A stretch of DNA of 64,000 nt from Anadara kagoshimensis (Eukaryota > Mollusca > Bivalvia > Arcoida > Arcidae), in the NCBI GenBank assembly GCA_021292105.1, contig CM037857.1, forward strand, positions 45,093,901-45,157,900, read 5' to 3'. The notes beneath the pieces were generated by a model that searched no databases, had not been told where the DNA came from, and was given only the letters and a program-made list of their open reading frames with translations. Numbering within the stretch: the first letter of the stretch is position 1; the number at the start of each line of letters is the position of its first letter. Below, in pieces: positions 50,081-61,636 of the stretch. Made by a program: the position numbers and the translations under genes.

Positions 50081-53000
50081 ATGGCGGATTTAGTGCATAC
50101 TTTTCTTAATTATAATAATTTTTAATATCAAATACAACAGCAAACTTGAATAAAAATTAAGAGAGCAAAATAATTTTATGATACAAAAATTTTACCAGAT
50201 TACTGAATTGGAAAATTAATTAACAAGAGGAAACAATTTGTTCCTCTTTTTAATAAACTAGCATTGATGAATACAATTTTTTTTCAAAAATTCTAGCGGA
50301 CATGATGAGATTGAAAATTATGCGTTTTAACAACACTAGGGTGTTCAACAAAATACCATGTATTAATTATCTATTCCGAATAACTTCGAATAATTTGGCA
50401 AATTAATATTATACAATTAATATGAAATATAACTTTATATGTTTAAAGTGACCAGTATCAAATATTACTAGTAAACAGTTGCAAAGAGAGGCAAGATTAA
50501 GCATTGAATGACTTTATGTGCCATTGGTTATAAAATAAACGTTCCCTTGAGTTTTACTAAACCATGGCCACCACTTGACAAAACATCCGTCAGAGTAATG
50601 ATTAACGCAATGAACCATAAAACACCCTATTTGTGTTTTTACTTTTGTTTATTTTCTTGTTTGACTTTTTATATCATTGGCTGTTAAAACGCATTAATTT
50701 CATTGTTTTATCGTTTTCGTTGTGTTGGGTGTTACAGCTGCCAATTACATGTTTATTTTATTTACATTTCTTTCTTCCATTACAAGAATTAAGCATGAAC
50801 AATGCCCTGAACACTGTGTACCATAACAATAAATTTTTCTTCAGTAATTCTGCTTACATACAAACATTTATCACGTATTTTTAGAATTCCCTGTAAACTG
50901 CATAAAACATAATTCTTCATACGTTTATGCACTTCTTTCTACCTATGAAAAGTGACTTTCCCTGTACTTTTGAATTAATGAATTAAACTGAATTAGTAAA
51001 ATCAAATTAAATGTATTTTAAAAACTTTCGTTGCTAAGAAAAAACAATTCCTTTAGTGTTCTTGTTCATTAAGTGTAGCAAACTCATTTTTTTGAATGAC
51101 ACAAGAAAAATGAAGTAATCAAGGAAAATAAAGAAGACTATTGAATCAACTCCACCAAACATACATTTATTGAGTATTATTTATCATTTATATTTCAAAT
51201 ACTCATTGCAAACATTACTTTTAAATTTACAAAATGCCTTGTATAACAAGTTTTAAAATTAAGTAAAATATTATGATTGGTGCAAGACAAAAATTAAATA
51301 CATGGTTTGGTATGTTTGATTGTGAGGTTTTGATATATTAGCACCGCTCTCTCTATTTCTCTCTCTTTCTCTCTCTCCTTTGCTTGAACAATTTATAAAC
51401 CCTCTATCTCCTTCCGTTGGTACAATATTTTATAAGCCTTTGTTATAGTAAAGACACGTTTCTTTGGTCAATTCTTTAAACTCTGGTTCCAATTTCTCTG
51501 TCTTGATCTGCAAAATATGGAAGAGGAAGTGATAATAGGAACACTCGTCAATTCTTAGATATAATTTAATAACTAGTTTAATAGTTTGGTGATACAATAA
51601 GTGACTGAAGTAGAAGACGCAACGGGCCTTGTACTTAATAAATAAAGTGTATTTGAAAGCATCGATGGTATTTCAAGTAATTGAAAAAAGGATTTTCAAA
51701 ATCGTTTCAAGGGCCCAACCATAGATAATGGTGGAAATTAAACTTTAACAATGTACCATACTGACTGGAGGTATTCACTTATTCAGTCAATATGAGCTCT
51801 CCAATGCACCAAAATACATACGACCGTATCATAGTACAAATATCATTGTAACAACTCAAATTTACAATTGTAACAATCTTGTTCTCTTAGGTGCATTTAT
51901 GAGGTGTTATTCGCACACGTGCAAGATACAAAAATTACATGTGTATGCGCAGCAATATATCATACTTAACATGCAAAGTAAAATTGATTACAAGTGCGCA
52001 AAACAAAAACAATAGACTGCATTCTACACGTTAATTAGTTGCTTCAGTATCCCTTATCACGTGATTCTCAAAAATGAAGTGTCGTCTAATGAGCCAATTA
52101 GGAGGCAGTTTATAAATCATCACGGGTACTAAGAAGTCTATTTTCTCAGTAACAAACGGATCTGACGCCAAACTCTCATTGAACCATGTGACATGTTATT
52201 AGTATTGATGCTGGCCACCTCGGCTTCATGACGGTGCTGTACATCTGGGTTGGTTAATGAAATATTTTCCGTATTTTAACACTTCCAATGCCACAGTTAT
52301 GATAATCACAAAAGGCAGTTATGATTTAGGCAATCTAATTGCTGCAAGTGGAATTGTCTGTGACTGTCGGCCGCAATTACTCTGTACAAATGAACTGATT
52401 TATTAAAGTGTACAACTGTCACTTTTTTGCTCGTGTTGGATATTACTTGTGTATGTTAGTCAAACGATGTAGTGGTACTAATTGCAGCATCAAGTGTCAA
52501 GTTCCGACAGTTAAGATTGTAAATAACAGATTGTTAATGTCTCCCGCCTAATAAACAAATGTAATTTTGTAAATGTCCGCTAAATTGCACAAAGTATAAT
52601 ACATTCACTCCAAAATGCTCTGCTTAACATATCTCGTCATTTATATAACTGTATTTTATTACAATACTGATTGTAGAAATACGACTGAAAACTTGAGGAA
52701 TTTTAAATAACAACACACTATCTACCAAAGCAATGACATTGTTATTTCAGATAACACATATAAGTTATCTTAGATACTATCTATTTTTTTTTTACTTTTT
52801 TTACTTACAAAAAACTGTGTAAATGCCACTTCAACTAATTAACCAACGAAAGAATTCAAAATAATTCCAACACCAAAGAACATCATCGTGTGAAAGCTTT
52901 ATTGATAATGAAAAATAAATTATTTTCTTAGGAACTCTAAACATACATACACTACACATATAGTGTCCTTAAAACTAAAAAAAAACAAAAGGATTTGAAA

Positions 53001-54279
53001 TGATTTGGTACAAAACGATTTTTTTCTTTTGATAAAAAAGTTTGTGTATCTTTTCAAATTTTAGCTTTCCTATCAAATTCAAACACTAATTTTAAGATTT
53101 GATAAAAAAACGAATTCTTAACAAGCATTTTTTCACTTAAACCTCTTAGAACAAAATGACTAAAGTAAGTAAATTATATTTAGCAAATCAAGAACGCATA
53201 AAATCTTTCTTGGAATTAAAGTCTTAATAAAGATCTTAATTTTAATGGGAGAACCGTGTGTCAAGAAAGTATACTGCAAGTCAATCAAAATAATTCCTAT
53301 TAAATTGGGGAAAAACAAACAATAATAAAGGCTGTGGAACCAGAAACTTCAAATAAATACCAAACCAAATGTATTTTATGAATATAGTTGTGTTGTTTGT
53401 AATGTACCAAATAAATTGTCCGAATGACCAGCTAACAATATTGAGAATATTTTAAAAAGACATTAACTTTTGGAGATCAAGATAAACGAATATCTCTTTT
53501 TGCAAAACTATTTTAGCAACTTTAATCATTTTATATTGTAGACTTTTCCTCGTTTGAGGAACAAATAACGTGATCTTGCCAAGGCAACTATCTTGATAAA
53601 AAAACCAAATCACTGTTCTGTCATTTTATATAATACAAGTCCGACAATTGCGTCTGAAACAAACAAAATTAAATGCGTATTTTCTACATATCAATGTTAT
53701 AAGTGGAATGCTGATTTCTGTTATTATTTTATGAGTAGAATGTGTATCAGAACTATTTTAAAACCACGAGTTGTAGAAGATATGATTATGAGAATGATTA
53801 GGTGTCCTCCAATACAACAACTATTACCAAATTACTGGTATTGTTGTGTTGGCTGCTGTCAAGTACATATTGTTTGAATGAGTAGTATTTGTATTGCAAA
53901 AGCAAATGACGTTTAATTCATCATTTAAATAGATACGCTTGCAGAAGTCCTGATGATTAAGTCGAATAAGTAAATCTAAGCAATAATAATAATAGTTAAC
54001 TCAAGGAAAGTATTTCACATTTTTAGAAAAAGATATCTATTTTTATTAAGCTATTTAAGATTTTTTCTCAAAAGACGAGCAATTTATTCAATAAAATGGT
54101 GTTTGTAAAAGTTTGAATTTTCTATTCTCTACGTTTCGACACATTTGATCACGATTTATAAGGTTATAAATTTAAATGTTTATATGAAGTTGACATAAGT
54201 GTGTTGACGCTTTTTGGTCGGACATTTATGTATGATAGATAAAACTAGTCAAGCTTATTTACTAGAATAGTAAATTAAA

Positions 54280-54775
54280 AACAAATACAATAATTCACGT
54301 CCAGATCACTATCCCAAACAAAAGTAAACTTTGAAACTGACAAATTAGGTTAGGTTAATCAGGGAAGTGGGACCGAGTGCTCCGGAAGGATTCTCACCTT
54401 CTGTTGAGCTAACTACACCCGTCACATATTAAATCAAAATTAAGAGTTAAAAAAAGCATGAAACTATGGGACGTCAAACATTTTAAAGGCCATCCTGGAC
54501 ACAAAAAATTACGATGTATATTTACAAGTATGTTTGGTTTTTTTCTCAACAATACTGCCATGACGGCCATAAAACGTTTTGAGGGCCCTGATAAGTCTAG
54601 GCTTGTGATATCACTGGCTCAAAGATTTGTTTGTAAGCATCTTGCTCCGTTGTATAAAGGTCTTATAGTAGGGAACAAGCTCTACCATAGCGCATCATTG
54701 ATTGTGACACAAAATCGCTATAAACGGGCGAGAAGTTTTCTGCATAGAAAAGGAAAGTTTATTTTAAACAAATGA
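54280..54775 (+). repeat. Rep-A dispersed repeat with small insertions
   Basis: Landmarks: TTTGAAACTGACAAATTAGG, AGGGAAGTGGGACCGAGTGC, GAGCTAACTACACCCGTCAC, AGGCCATCCTGGACACAAAA, CAATACTGCCATGACGGCCA, AAGCATCTTGCTCCGTTGTA and AGGGAACAAGCTCTACCATA. About 30 bases are inserted after CACAAAA. The same insertion-like ATTATATATAAAAGC/ TACGATG sequence type appears at that point in the 60-kb copy, suggesting a subfamily. Confidence 0.75.
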
Positions 54776-54879
54776 TCCATGTAAATAAACATACAATGGA
54801 AATATGTTCAAACATATTATGGAGTCAATCTCAGTAATGTTTAATCAATTTATCCAAATAATACCATGTGTTTTCAAAG

Positions 54880-54935
54880 AATTTACTTTGCTTTTTGAAT
54901 TGTGATTTAAACATGGACCGGTATGTTTGTTTTAT
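54880..54935 (-). repeat. Rep-A left terminus fragment
   Basis: TTTGCTTTTTGAATTGTGAT followed by TTAAACATGGACCGGTATGT equals the reverse of the Rep-A start. It opposes the next copy at 55005 about 70 bases away. Confidence 0.55.
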
Positions 54936-55004
54936 TTTACTGTTTGGTCTATTGAAGATATCACACTTACAAACTGGATATTCAGTTTTATTGTTTCATA
55001 TTAA

Positions 55005-55345
55005 AAACAAACATACTAATCCATACCTAAATCATAGTCTCACTTTGAATCTGGCAGGTAAAACACATGAACTTCAACCAGGGAAGTGAGACCAGGTGCA
55101 TCAGACATCAGAAATATTATAACGACGGCATTGATGACCATAGGTTTACGATATTCCTGTGTGAACAATTTATTTTTAACAAGTTTGCTATACCTTACAG
55201 TATTATTTGTGAAGAAAATACACCATAGGCAGGAGAAGCGTATACATAGAAAAATGAAAACTGACAACAGAAAAATTAAGGCCATCATATCTGTCATGCA
55301 GTTTTAAACGTAGACTTTCGCATTGAGATAATTAATGTCCAAACT
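55005..55345 (+). repeat. Rep-A copy with internal deletion
   Basis: The left end (AAAAACAAACATACTAATCC, AACTTCAACCAGGGAAGTGA) jumps to the right part (TTATAACGACGGCATTGATG, AGGTTTACGATATTCCTGTG). It continues into the distal extension shared with the 42.3-kb copy (AAAAATTAAGGCCATCATAT, CTGTCATGCAGTTTTAAACG). Confidence 0.7.
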
Positions 55346-55589
55346 TTGAGCAGAACTCTCATTATGCAAAGATGGAATTCACATAGTCATAAGATATTGT
55401 TCAGACGTTATTTGATTATTTGTGTTTAGTGTCTAAAGCTAATACTACTACTGAAAAAACATCAAGAGACTATAACAGGATAAAGAAGAATGTGTTGTAT
55501 GCACTTGAACTTAATAAGTACAACCTATTCTAGATTCAGAAATAAATACCTATAAACATTTGTATTCAAATCAATTACAAAACTATCAA

Positions 55590-55925
55590 TCTATATGTTC
55601 CAACCAACATTCTAAAAGCAAAGGTAAACCATGAAAAATAGCAAATTAGGTAAAATACTTCCATCAAGGCAGTATGGAAAGTTATCACTCTTCAGGCTAG
55701 CTAGCTATACTCACCGTGAAATAAAAATTGAGAACGAAAGGAACTTTTAATTTTGATACTTCATCTAATATTGTGATTATTATTGATAGAGGCATAGAAC
55801 TTATCGACATCATTGATATGACGGCAATAAAACTTCTTGAGGGCCTTGATAAGCCTATGGTTGAAATAATACCTGAGTCGAAAATTATTTGTAAACAGTC
55901 CACTTTATTATAATGTATAAAGTTA
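55590..55925 (+). repeat. Rep-A dispersed repeat, diverged
   Basis: CAAAGGTAAACCATGAAAAA, CTTCCATCAAGGCAGTATGG, GCTAGCTAGCTATACTCACC, TGACGGCAATAAAACTTCTT, GAGGGCCTTGATAAGCCTAT and TTTGTAAACAGTCCACTTTA follow Rep-A order. Confidence 0.65.
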
Positions 55926-56094
55926 TTTATATCAAATGCTATAAATGTTTTACAACGTTCTACATAAGACTTGTTTCACATCTCTTTTCAGTTCAAGAGC
56001 AGTAACTCTTGAAAACCAAGAAAACAGATCAAGTTATCTAATGTTTCGGTTGATAAGTTTATATATAGCCACTTGTGTATATTTATAAAAACTA

Positions 56095-57045
56095 CAATCA
56101 AACCTGCCTACAAAATCACCTATATTTAAGGGTCACCTGCTTATAAAGGGCAATAAAATTGTATCCCAATTGTTCTGTATTCATACTATTTGAACCTGTG
56201 TATACAGGTCCAACAAGAAAGTTTGGACACCCCCTTCTATAACCTTTGTAAAAGAGCAATGTTGATGGTCTTAGTACTTGGTGTTTTGTTAACTTATATT
56301 TGTTAAAAGACTATTTTTATATACTACCTAGAATGTTATTTAAATGGCATAATTGATAAAAGTTTCAATTTAAGTTTTTAGTGAACAGTGATTGATAAAA
56401 AAATTAAAATATTTGGGAAAAAATCCCATTTCTTCAAATATGGACTTAATAAATAGAAATACCGGAAACGACTTTAAACGCTTAATTCAAAGTGGTTATT
56501 AAGCACTTTCTAAGAAAAATATGTCATTTTATCTGTTTAAATTCCTTTTGTATTGAAAATACTATAATATTTAGAAATAAGGTCAAACTGGATTTTTGGT
56601 TAGTGTATTTAACGATAATTCATTTTTCGTATAACGTCCATTTCCTACTGCAAAAAGATGTTTTATAGTAATATTTGACTTAGAAAAATACATTTTTATT
56701 TATGTTTTGGAACAGATGCTTTGTTCTCATTGTTTAAAATCATTTTTGCCAAAGGACACCCGTTTTTGTGTCTGGAATATATAAAGGGAGATAACAGAGT
56801 CTTTTGCAATTTTATTGTGTCCAAGTTACATCGATTAGATCTAGTGGTATGTCACATGTAACACACTATTAAACAAATCACTGATAAAGCATGTCAAAGC
56901 TTGTTATAACAAACAAATTTATGGCTAGCTATGAATCACTTTCATGGGGTGCCCAAACTTTCTTGTTGGACCTGTACACGCAATCTGCTCATAAAGGTCA
57001 CTTTTATTGGTACCCTTGGGTGGCCTTTATAGACAGGTTTGACTG
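56095..57045. mobile_element. TA-flanked MITE interrupted by a second MITE
   Basis: The ends (CAATCAAACCTGCCTACAAA and TTTATAGACAGGTTTGACTG) match the 27278-27456 element and are flanked by TA. Internal landmarks GTATCCCAATTGTTCTGTAT and TACCCTTGGGTGGCCTTTAT also match it. The element is split at 56214/56975 by an unrelated TIR element. Without the insertion and its TA duplication the host is about 190 bases, like the intact copy. Confidence 0.85.
56215..56974. mobile_element. 760-bp Tc1/mariner-like MITE nested in another MITE
   Basis: The termini CAGGTCCAACAAGAAAGTTT and AAACTTTCTTGTTGGACCTG are perfect inverted repeats. The inverted repeats extend about 28 bases with one mismatch (GGACACCCC against GGGGTGCCC). 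TA flanks both sides, the expected duplication for Tc1/mariner insertion. The interior has no transposase-like frame (a D,D34D-type protein needs about 340 codons), so it is non-autonomous. It must be younger than its host element. Confidence 0.9.
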
Positions 57046-57164
57046 TATTAATCAATATCAAACAAAGACTATTACAATGTTGATCTATGGAAGTTTGTTT
57101 TGTTATTCTGTCGATACTTGTAATGAGATCTAGTAAAATAAGTGTAGCATTCCATACTTTATTA

Positions 57165-57270
57165 CAAATTACATGTTTTAACAGTTTTACAGCACTAGAC
57201 GGCAGTTTTGGAATACAATTGCTCACCAGTAGTGGTTTGACCAAAACTTTGCAACTATATTTTTAATGGA
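57165..57270 (+). repeat. Rep-B partial copy
   Basis: GTTTTACAGCACTAGACGGC, GGAATACAATTGCTCACCAG and TGGTTTGACCAAAACTTT match the first part of Rep-B; the copy then diverges. Confidence 0.6.
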
Positions 57271-57636
57271 TTTCTGTAATTTTAAACCAATGCCTGGAAT
57301 CAGGTTCTACATTTTACTTATCTATACACATTTATAACAAGTGTTGACATGCTTCTTTAAGATAGTTTTGTCTTGTCTACAGTTTAAGCACAAAGATGTT
57401 CAAAAAGATTCCAAACGTTTTAAAAATGTTATGTGAATTGCTGCTTAACAGACAGGGCACAGAAAAGTTAAATCACTTGTATGGTTAATAATGATTCTGT
57501 ATATAATGACAAACACGATCCTTATGTAATGACATACAACATTAACAACTTCAATGAACAACTCCAATCAACCCGGATTTGGATTACATTATTAGGTGAA
57601 CTTCCAACTTTTTAATACTGTTAACTTTTGGGTGAT

Positions 57637-59785
57637 TCAACAAGAGGCCCTATAGGGCCTGTGATGCTCAACGGGCAGGTAATTTATATTTTTGATAAAT
57701 AGCGTGCAAATCTTGTGAAATGGCATTCCCCTTCCTGTTTACAATTGCAACTGGAACCAAAGTGGTTGGAAACCAAATCTGCATTGGTTTTTCATGTTTT
57801 TGCTATGTATAGGAACAGAAGCCACCTTGGATTTTGGCTGATATGCCAGACATAACTTTTGGTTTACTGTTACTAAAGGACTTTTCATGCTGTATTGGGT
57901 TAAAATTGGCCAATTCAGGAGAAAATTTTCAATGATTTGGTTAAAACAAACATCTTATTTGTACACTGCCTAAAAATTGGGACAGGGAGGGTAAAACATT
58001 AGGTCATAACCTTCACAATTGACCTTGACCTCATTTTGAAGGTAATTACAAGAATATTTTCAAAACTGAAAACCCCATGTCATTATCTGAACAAATAGTG
58101 AAGATATAACAATTTCAGCAATTTTTTGCATCCGTGACCTTGACCTTTGAACCCATAACCTTTCTCTATACATTAAAATAGTAGTTGAATTAATATCTAC
58201 AACATTCTAATATATATGCCTATAGAAAATGTTAATAGTTTTCAAGATAATTAACCATTTCAGTACTATTTCGTATCTGTGACCTTGACTTTTGAACCCC
58301 TGACATTAATCTATATATCACAATGATCGTTACATCAATACCAACAATATTCTAATATACATGCCTATACAAAAAAATTATAGTTTTTGTGTTAAATAAT
58401 GTTTTTGATTTTGTTTTGTATCTGTGACCTTGACCTTTGAACCATGACCTTTTTCTATACATCAAAATGATCGTTGTATTAATACCTACAACATTCTAAT
58501 ATACATGCCTATACAAAAAGTTTATAGTTTTCCAGATAATGAACCATTTCGGTATTGTTTTGCTTCTGTGACCTTGACCTTTGGTTGGACCCATGACCTT
58601 TTTCTATACATCAAAATGTTCGTTGTATTAACACCTACAACATTCTAATATACATGCCTATACAAAAAGTTTATAGTTTTCAAGATAATGAACCATTTCA
58701 ATATTACTTCGCGTCTGTGACCTTGACCTTTGAACCCATGACCATAATCTATACATCAAAATGACCGTTGCATCAACACCTACAACATTCTAATATACAT
58801 GCCGATACAAAAAGTTTACAGTTTTCAAGATAATGAACTGTTTCAGTATTCTTTCGCATCTGTGACCTTGACCTTTGAACCCATGACCTTAATCACATCA
58901 AAATGACTGTTGCATCAATACCAACAATATTCCAATATACATGCCTATACAAAAAGTTTATAGTTTTTGAGATAATGAACCATTTCAGCATTGTTTTGCT
59001 TCTGTGACCTTGACCTTTGGACCCATGACCTTTTTCTATACATCAAAATGATCGTTGTATTAATACCTACAACATTCTAATATACATGCCTATACAAAAA
59101 GTTTATAGTTTTCAAAATAATGAACCGTTACAGTATTATTTTGCGTCTGTGACCTTGACCATTGAACCCATGACCTTAATCTATACATCAAAATGGCCGT
59201 TGCATCAATACCAACAATATTCCAATATACATGCCTATACAAAAAGTTTATAGTTTTCGAGATAATGAATAAATTCAGAAAGGTAAAAAATTGGGTCAGG
59301 ACCTTCACAATTGACCTTGACCTCATTTTGAAGGTAATTACAAGAATATGTCAAAACTGAAAACCCCATGTCATTATCTGATCTTATAGTCAAGTTATAA
59401 CAATTTTAAACTATTTAAAGCTAATTTACGATTTTTGCAAAATTAAACGCAAAAATGTGTTACCTATTTTTTGTCAGAATTCCACGAAATGTATAAACTT
59501 AGAGGTTAAGACCATCTAGAAGCCAAATATTAAATCAGATTTTGCCTCCAATGACTGGTTCTGGAGAAGAAGATTTTTTTAGGTTTTTTCTATTTTTAGT
59601 AACAGCAGCCATCTTGTATATCTAATCGCCATGATTTGTAAAATCTACAGTCAGACTCTAGCAAGGACCTTGCACAGCAATTTAGGTTTCAAAAGGCCTG
59701 GTAGTTTCAGAGTTTTTGCTGTTAACGCACGCACGCACACATGCATCATGCCAATAGCGCATCTGGCTAAAGCCAGTTGAGCTAA
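57637..59785 (+). mobile_element. Pearl/non-autonomous Helitron-like element with 145-bp tandem core
   Basis: The layout is a left unique part, a tandem core of about eight units, a right unique part, a short ACGC microsatellite (59727-59739) and a terminal hairpin. The left end starts TCAACAAGAGG and has a perfect 16-bp palindrome AGGCCCTATAGGGCCT at 57645-57660. The right end has the hairpin CTGGCT-AA-AGCCAG at 59763-59776, then TTGAG and CTAA at 59782-59785. A hairpin just upstream of CTRR is the Helitron 3' signature. A tandem core plus tetranucleotide repeat is the architecture described for bivalve 'pearl' elements. A ~100-base block (GACCTTGACCTCATTTTGAA, CAAAACTGAAAACCCCATGT) flanks the core on both sides. 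It contains no Rep/helicase frame. Confidence 0.7.
58060..59275 (+). repeat. 145-bp tandem array (about 8 units) rich in nuclear-receptor half-sites
   Basis: GTGACCTTGACC-type anchors occur at about 58134, 58279, 58424, 58567, 58717, 58862, 59004 and 59149, a spacing of 142-150 bases. Most units read CTGTGACCTTGACCTTTGAA, CCCATGACCTT, AATATACATGCCTATACAAA and AAGTTTATAGTTTTC. On the minus strand each carries TCAAGGTCA (an extended ERR/FTZ-F1-type half-site). It also carries GGTTCAAAGGTCA (a DR1-like pair), plus a third AAGGTCA. Confidence 0.9.
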
Positions 59786-60149
59786 AAACACCAGCTGTAG
59801 ATCTTTTGGCCACTTACACATTATCTTACAGTAACAGTAATGTTCAGAGGCAATATGACTATGTAGTGCATTAAATTCCTAGCTGTTGAAAATTTAAAAT
59901 GTGTCCTTAATTCTAGATTTAATTAAATATTTTGCTCTTAGATTTTAGACCAATATTAACCTAGTTGTGGAGTATATAGCTCTTGTTCATCAAACATTTT
60001 TCAGAACCCCCTTTCTTAATCATCTATTTTATGTAAAAGTTAATTTAGTTATTGTTTTAATCAGATTCAGTTTTATATATTTGTGCTAATGAAGGTATGG
60101 TTGAACAGAAATATAAAATATTCCATAAAGATGGTAATAGTTGGATCAT

Positions 60150-60430
60150 GAAAAATAACATGGAACTATGGGACGTCCAACATTTCAAAGGCCACTCTGG
60201 ACACAAAAACATTATATATAAAAGCGTTTTTGTTTTTTATTTATCAAAAATTCTGCGTCGACGGCCATAAAACTTTCTGAGGACCCTGATTAGTTTAGGC
60301 TTGTGATATTACTGGTCAACAATTATTTGATTGTAAGCAGCTTGCTCTGTTGTATAAAGGTTCAATAGTAGGGAACACGCTCTACCATAGCCCATCATTA
60401 ATTGTGACACAAAATCACTATCAGCACTAT
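60150..60430 (+). repeat. Rep-A right half
   Basis: ACATGGAACTATGGGACGTC, AAGGCCACTCTGGACACAAA, CGACGGCCATAAAACTTTCT, AGTTTAGGCTTGTGATATTA, GTAAGCAGCTTGCTCTGTTG and AGGGAACACGCTCTACCATA parallel the 54.3-kb copy most closely, including an insertion after CACAAA. Confidence 0.75.
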
Positions 60431-61419
60431 GGTAATAGTTGTACCATGAAAACGTAACTCCACCTCATATGAACCCACTTTATGTCTAGATCAATCTTTA
60501 TGTTTTAAGATTTCTTAAAAATTAACCCTAATCTCTAATGGTAACCCAAACAAATTTCATTACAGAAAAGACTGTTTTATGTACCCAAGTTACAATATAA
60601 ATCAGAAATGTATTTATATATTTAAAAAAACAAACAAAAAATTAAATAAAAGTTAAAGCTTGAATTTATGCATTTATCTGTTTTCATGTGTGACCAATTC
60701 ATCTTATATTACAAACCACGATCTCATTTAATAAATTTACAATCAACTTTTAAGTAAATTATAAACAAATTATAAAAACATTATAGTCACTATGAAAAGC
60801 AACCATTTTATAGCATTTTGATTACAATTTTATCTTCTAAGTGAAAGAGGGGTAACTCTTGAAACCATTCAATGTAAGAAATAACTTATTGTATATCCAT
60901 AAATTGAGTGCACATGGTTTTTATTATTTATTCATTTCAATTGAAAATATTTCCAATAAACTATCAATAAAATGAATTTATATTAAATGACCTTACCAAA
61001 TTATATTTTTAATTGAAAACACAATTATTCAGTTTGTCTGTACATAGAGAAAGTTTGGGAAAATTAAGGAAATTGCTGATCATCAAGTTTATATTTCTAT
61101 AGTAAAGGGCCTTTATTAATAGTTATATTAGGGTGGGTCAGTGTTGTTCAGGTTTTTTCAGGTGTGATGATCATGAATATTCAAATTTCGACATTAAATT
61201 CATAGTCGTCTCAGGTAAGAATGTACAGAAGGGATAACTTTGACATAGTTATAATTGTTGGTTTTTAAAAATTGCTCTGCAGATTTAATATTATTTCTTA
61301 TAGGTCAGTTGTTGTTGTATCAACTTTTGACATTTTCCTGTGAATTTGTGACTTTATTCTTGCATTTTCTATGAGCACTCCATTTGTGGATATGCATGTA
61401 CAGTAATGAGATATAATAC

Positions 61420-61465
61420 CACGTGTGTAATCAAAATTGTGTGAAAGGAACATGGAATTTTAGTA
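61420..61465 (+). repeat. Rep-A middle fragment
   Basis: CCACGTGTGTAATCAAAATT followed by GTGTGAAAGGAACATGGAA is the central Rep-A block alone. Confidence 0.55.
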
Positions 61466-61636
61466 AGTAAAGCATTTAGTGCAAATTATGTGAGTTAATC
61501 CATGTCTTAATCGCATCCATCAATCTGTGCACAATAATAAAGGATTTGTATCAGTAGTACCTACTGTATCACCACAAAAATTCAATCAAATAAGAACTCC
61601 GCTAAAATTAATATGTTACTAGACCAATGTCAAGGA

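Larger units (their letters stand above)
46830..54275. other. Long gene-free AT-rich stretch
   Basis: No open frame here has a recognisable domain or splice context. Frames of 60-95 codons are scattered on both strands at the density expected from AT-rich random sequence. Minor items are a CT-rich tract at about 51344-51379, an inverted repeat at 49996-50090, and a possible SINE relic at 49150-49250. Confidence 0.5.
59790..61630. other. Gene-free AT-rich stretch
   Basis: No supported gene. It contains a right-half Rep-A copy (60150-60430) and a small Rep-A fragment (61420-61465), entered separately. Confidence 0.45.

Noticed and set aside
57637-59785. Satellite array regarded as stand-alone satellite DNA
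   Set aside because: Unique flanks, a duplicated bordering block, an internal microsatellite and a terminal hairpin indicate that the array is the core of a mobile element.
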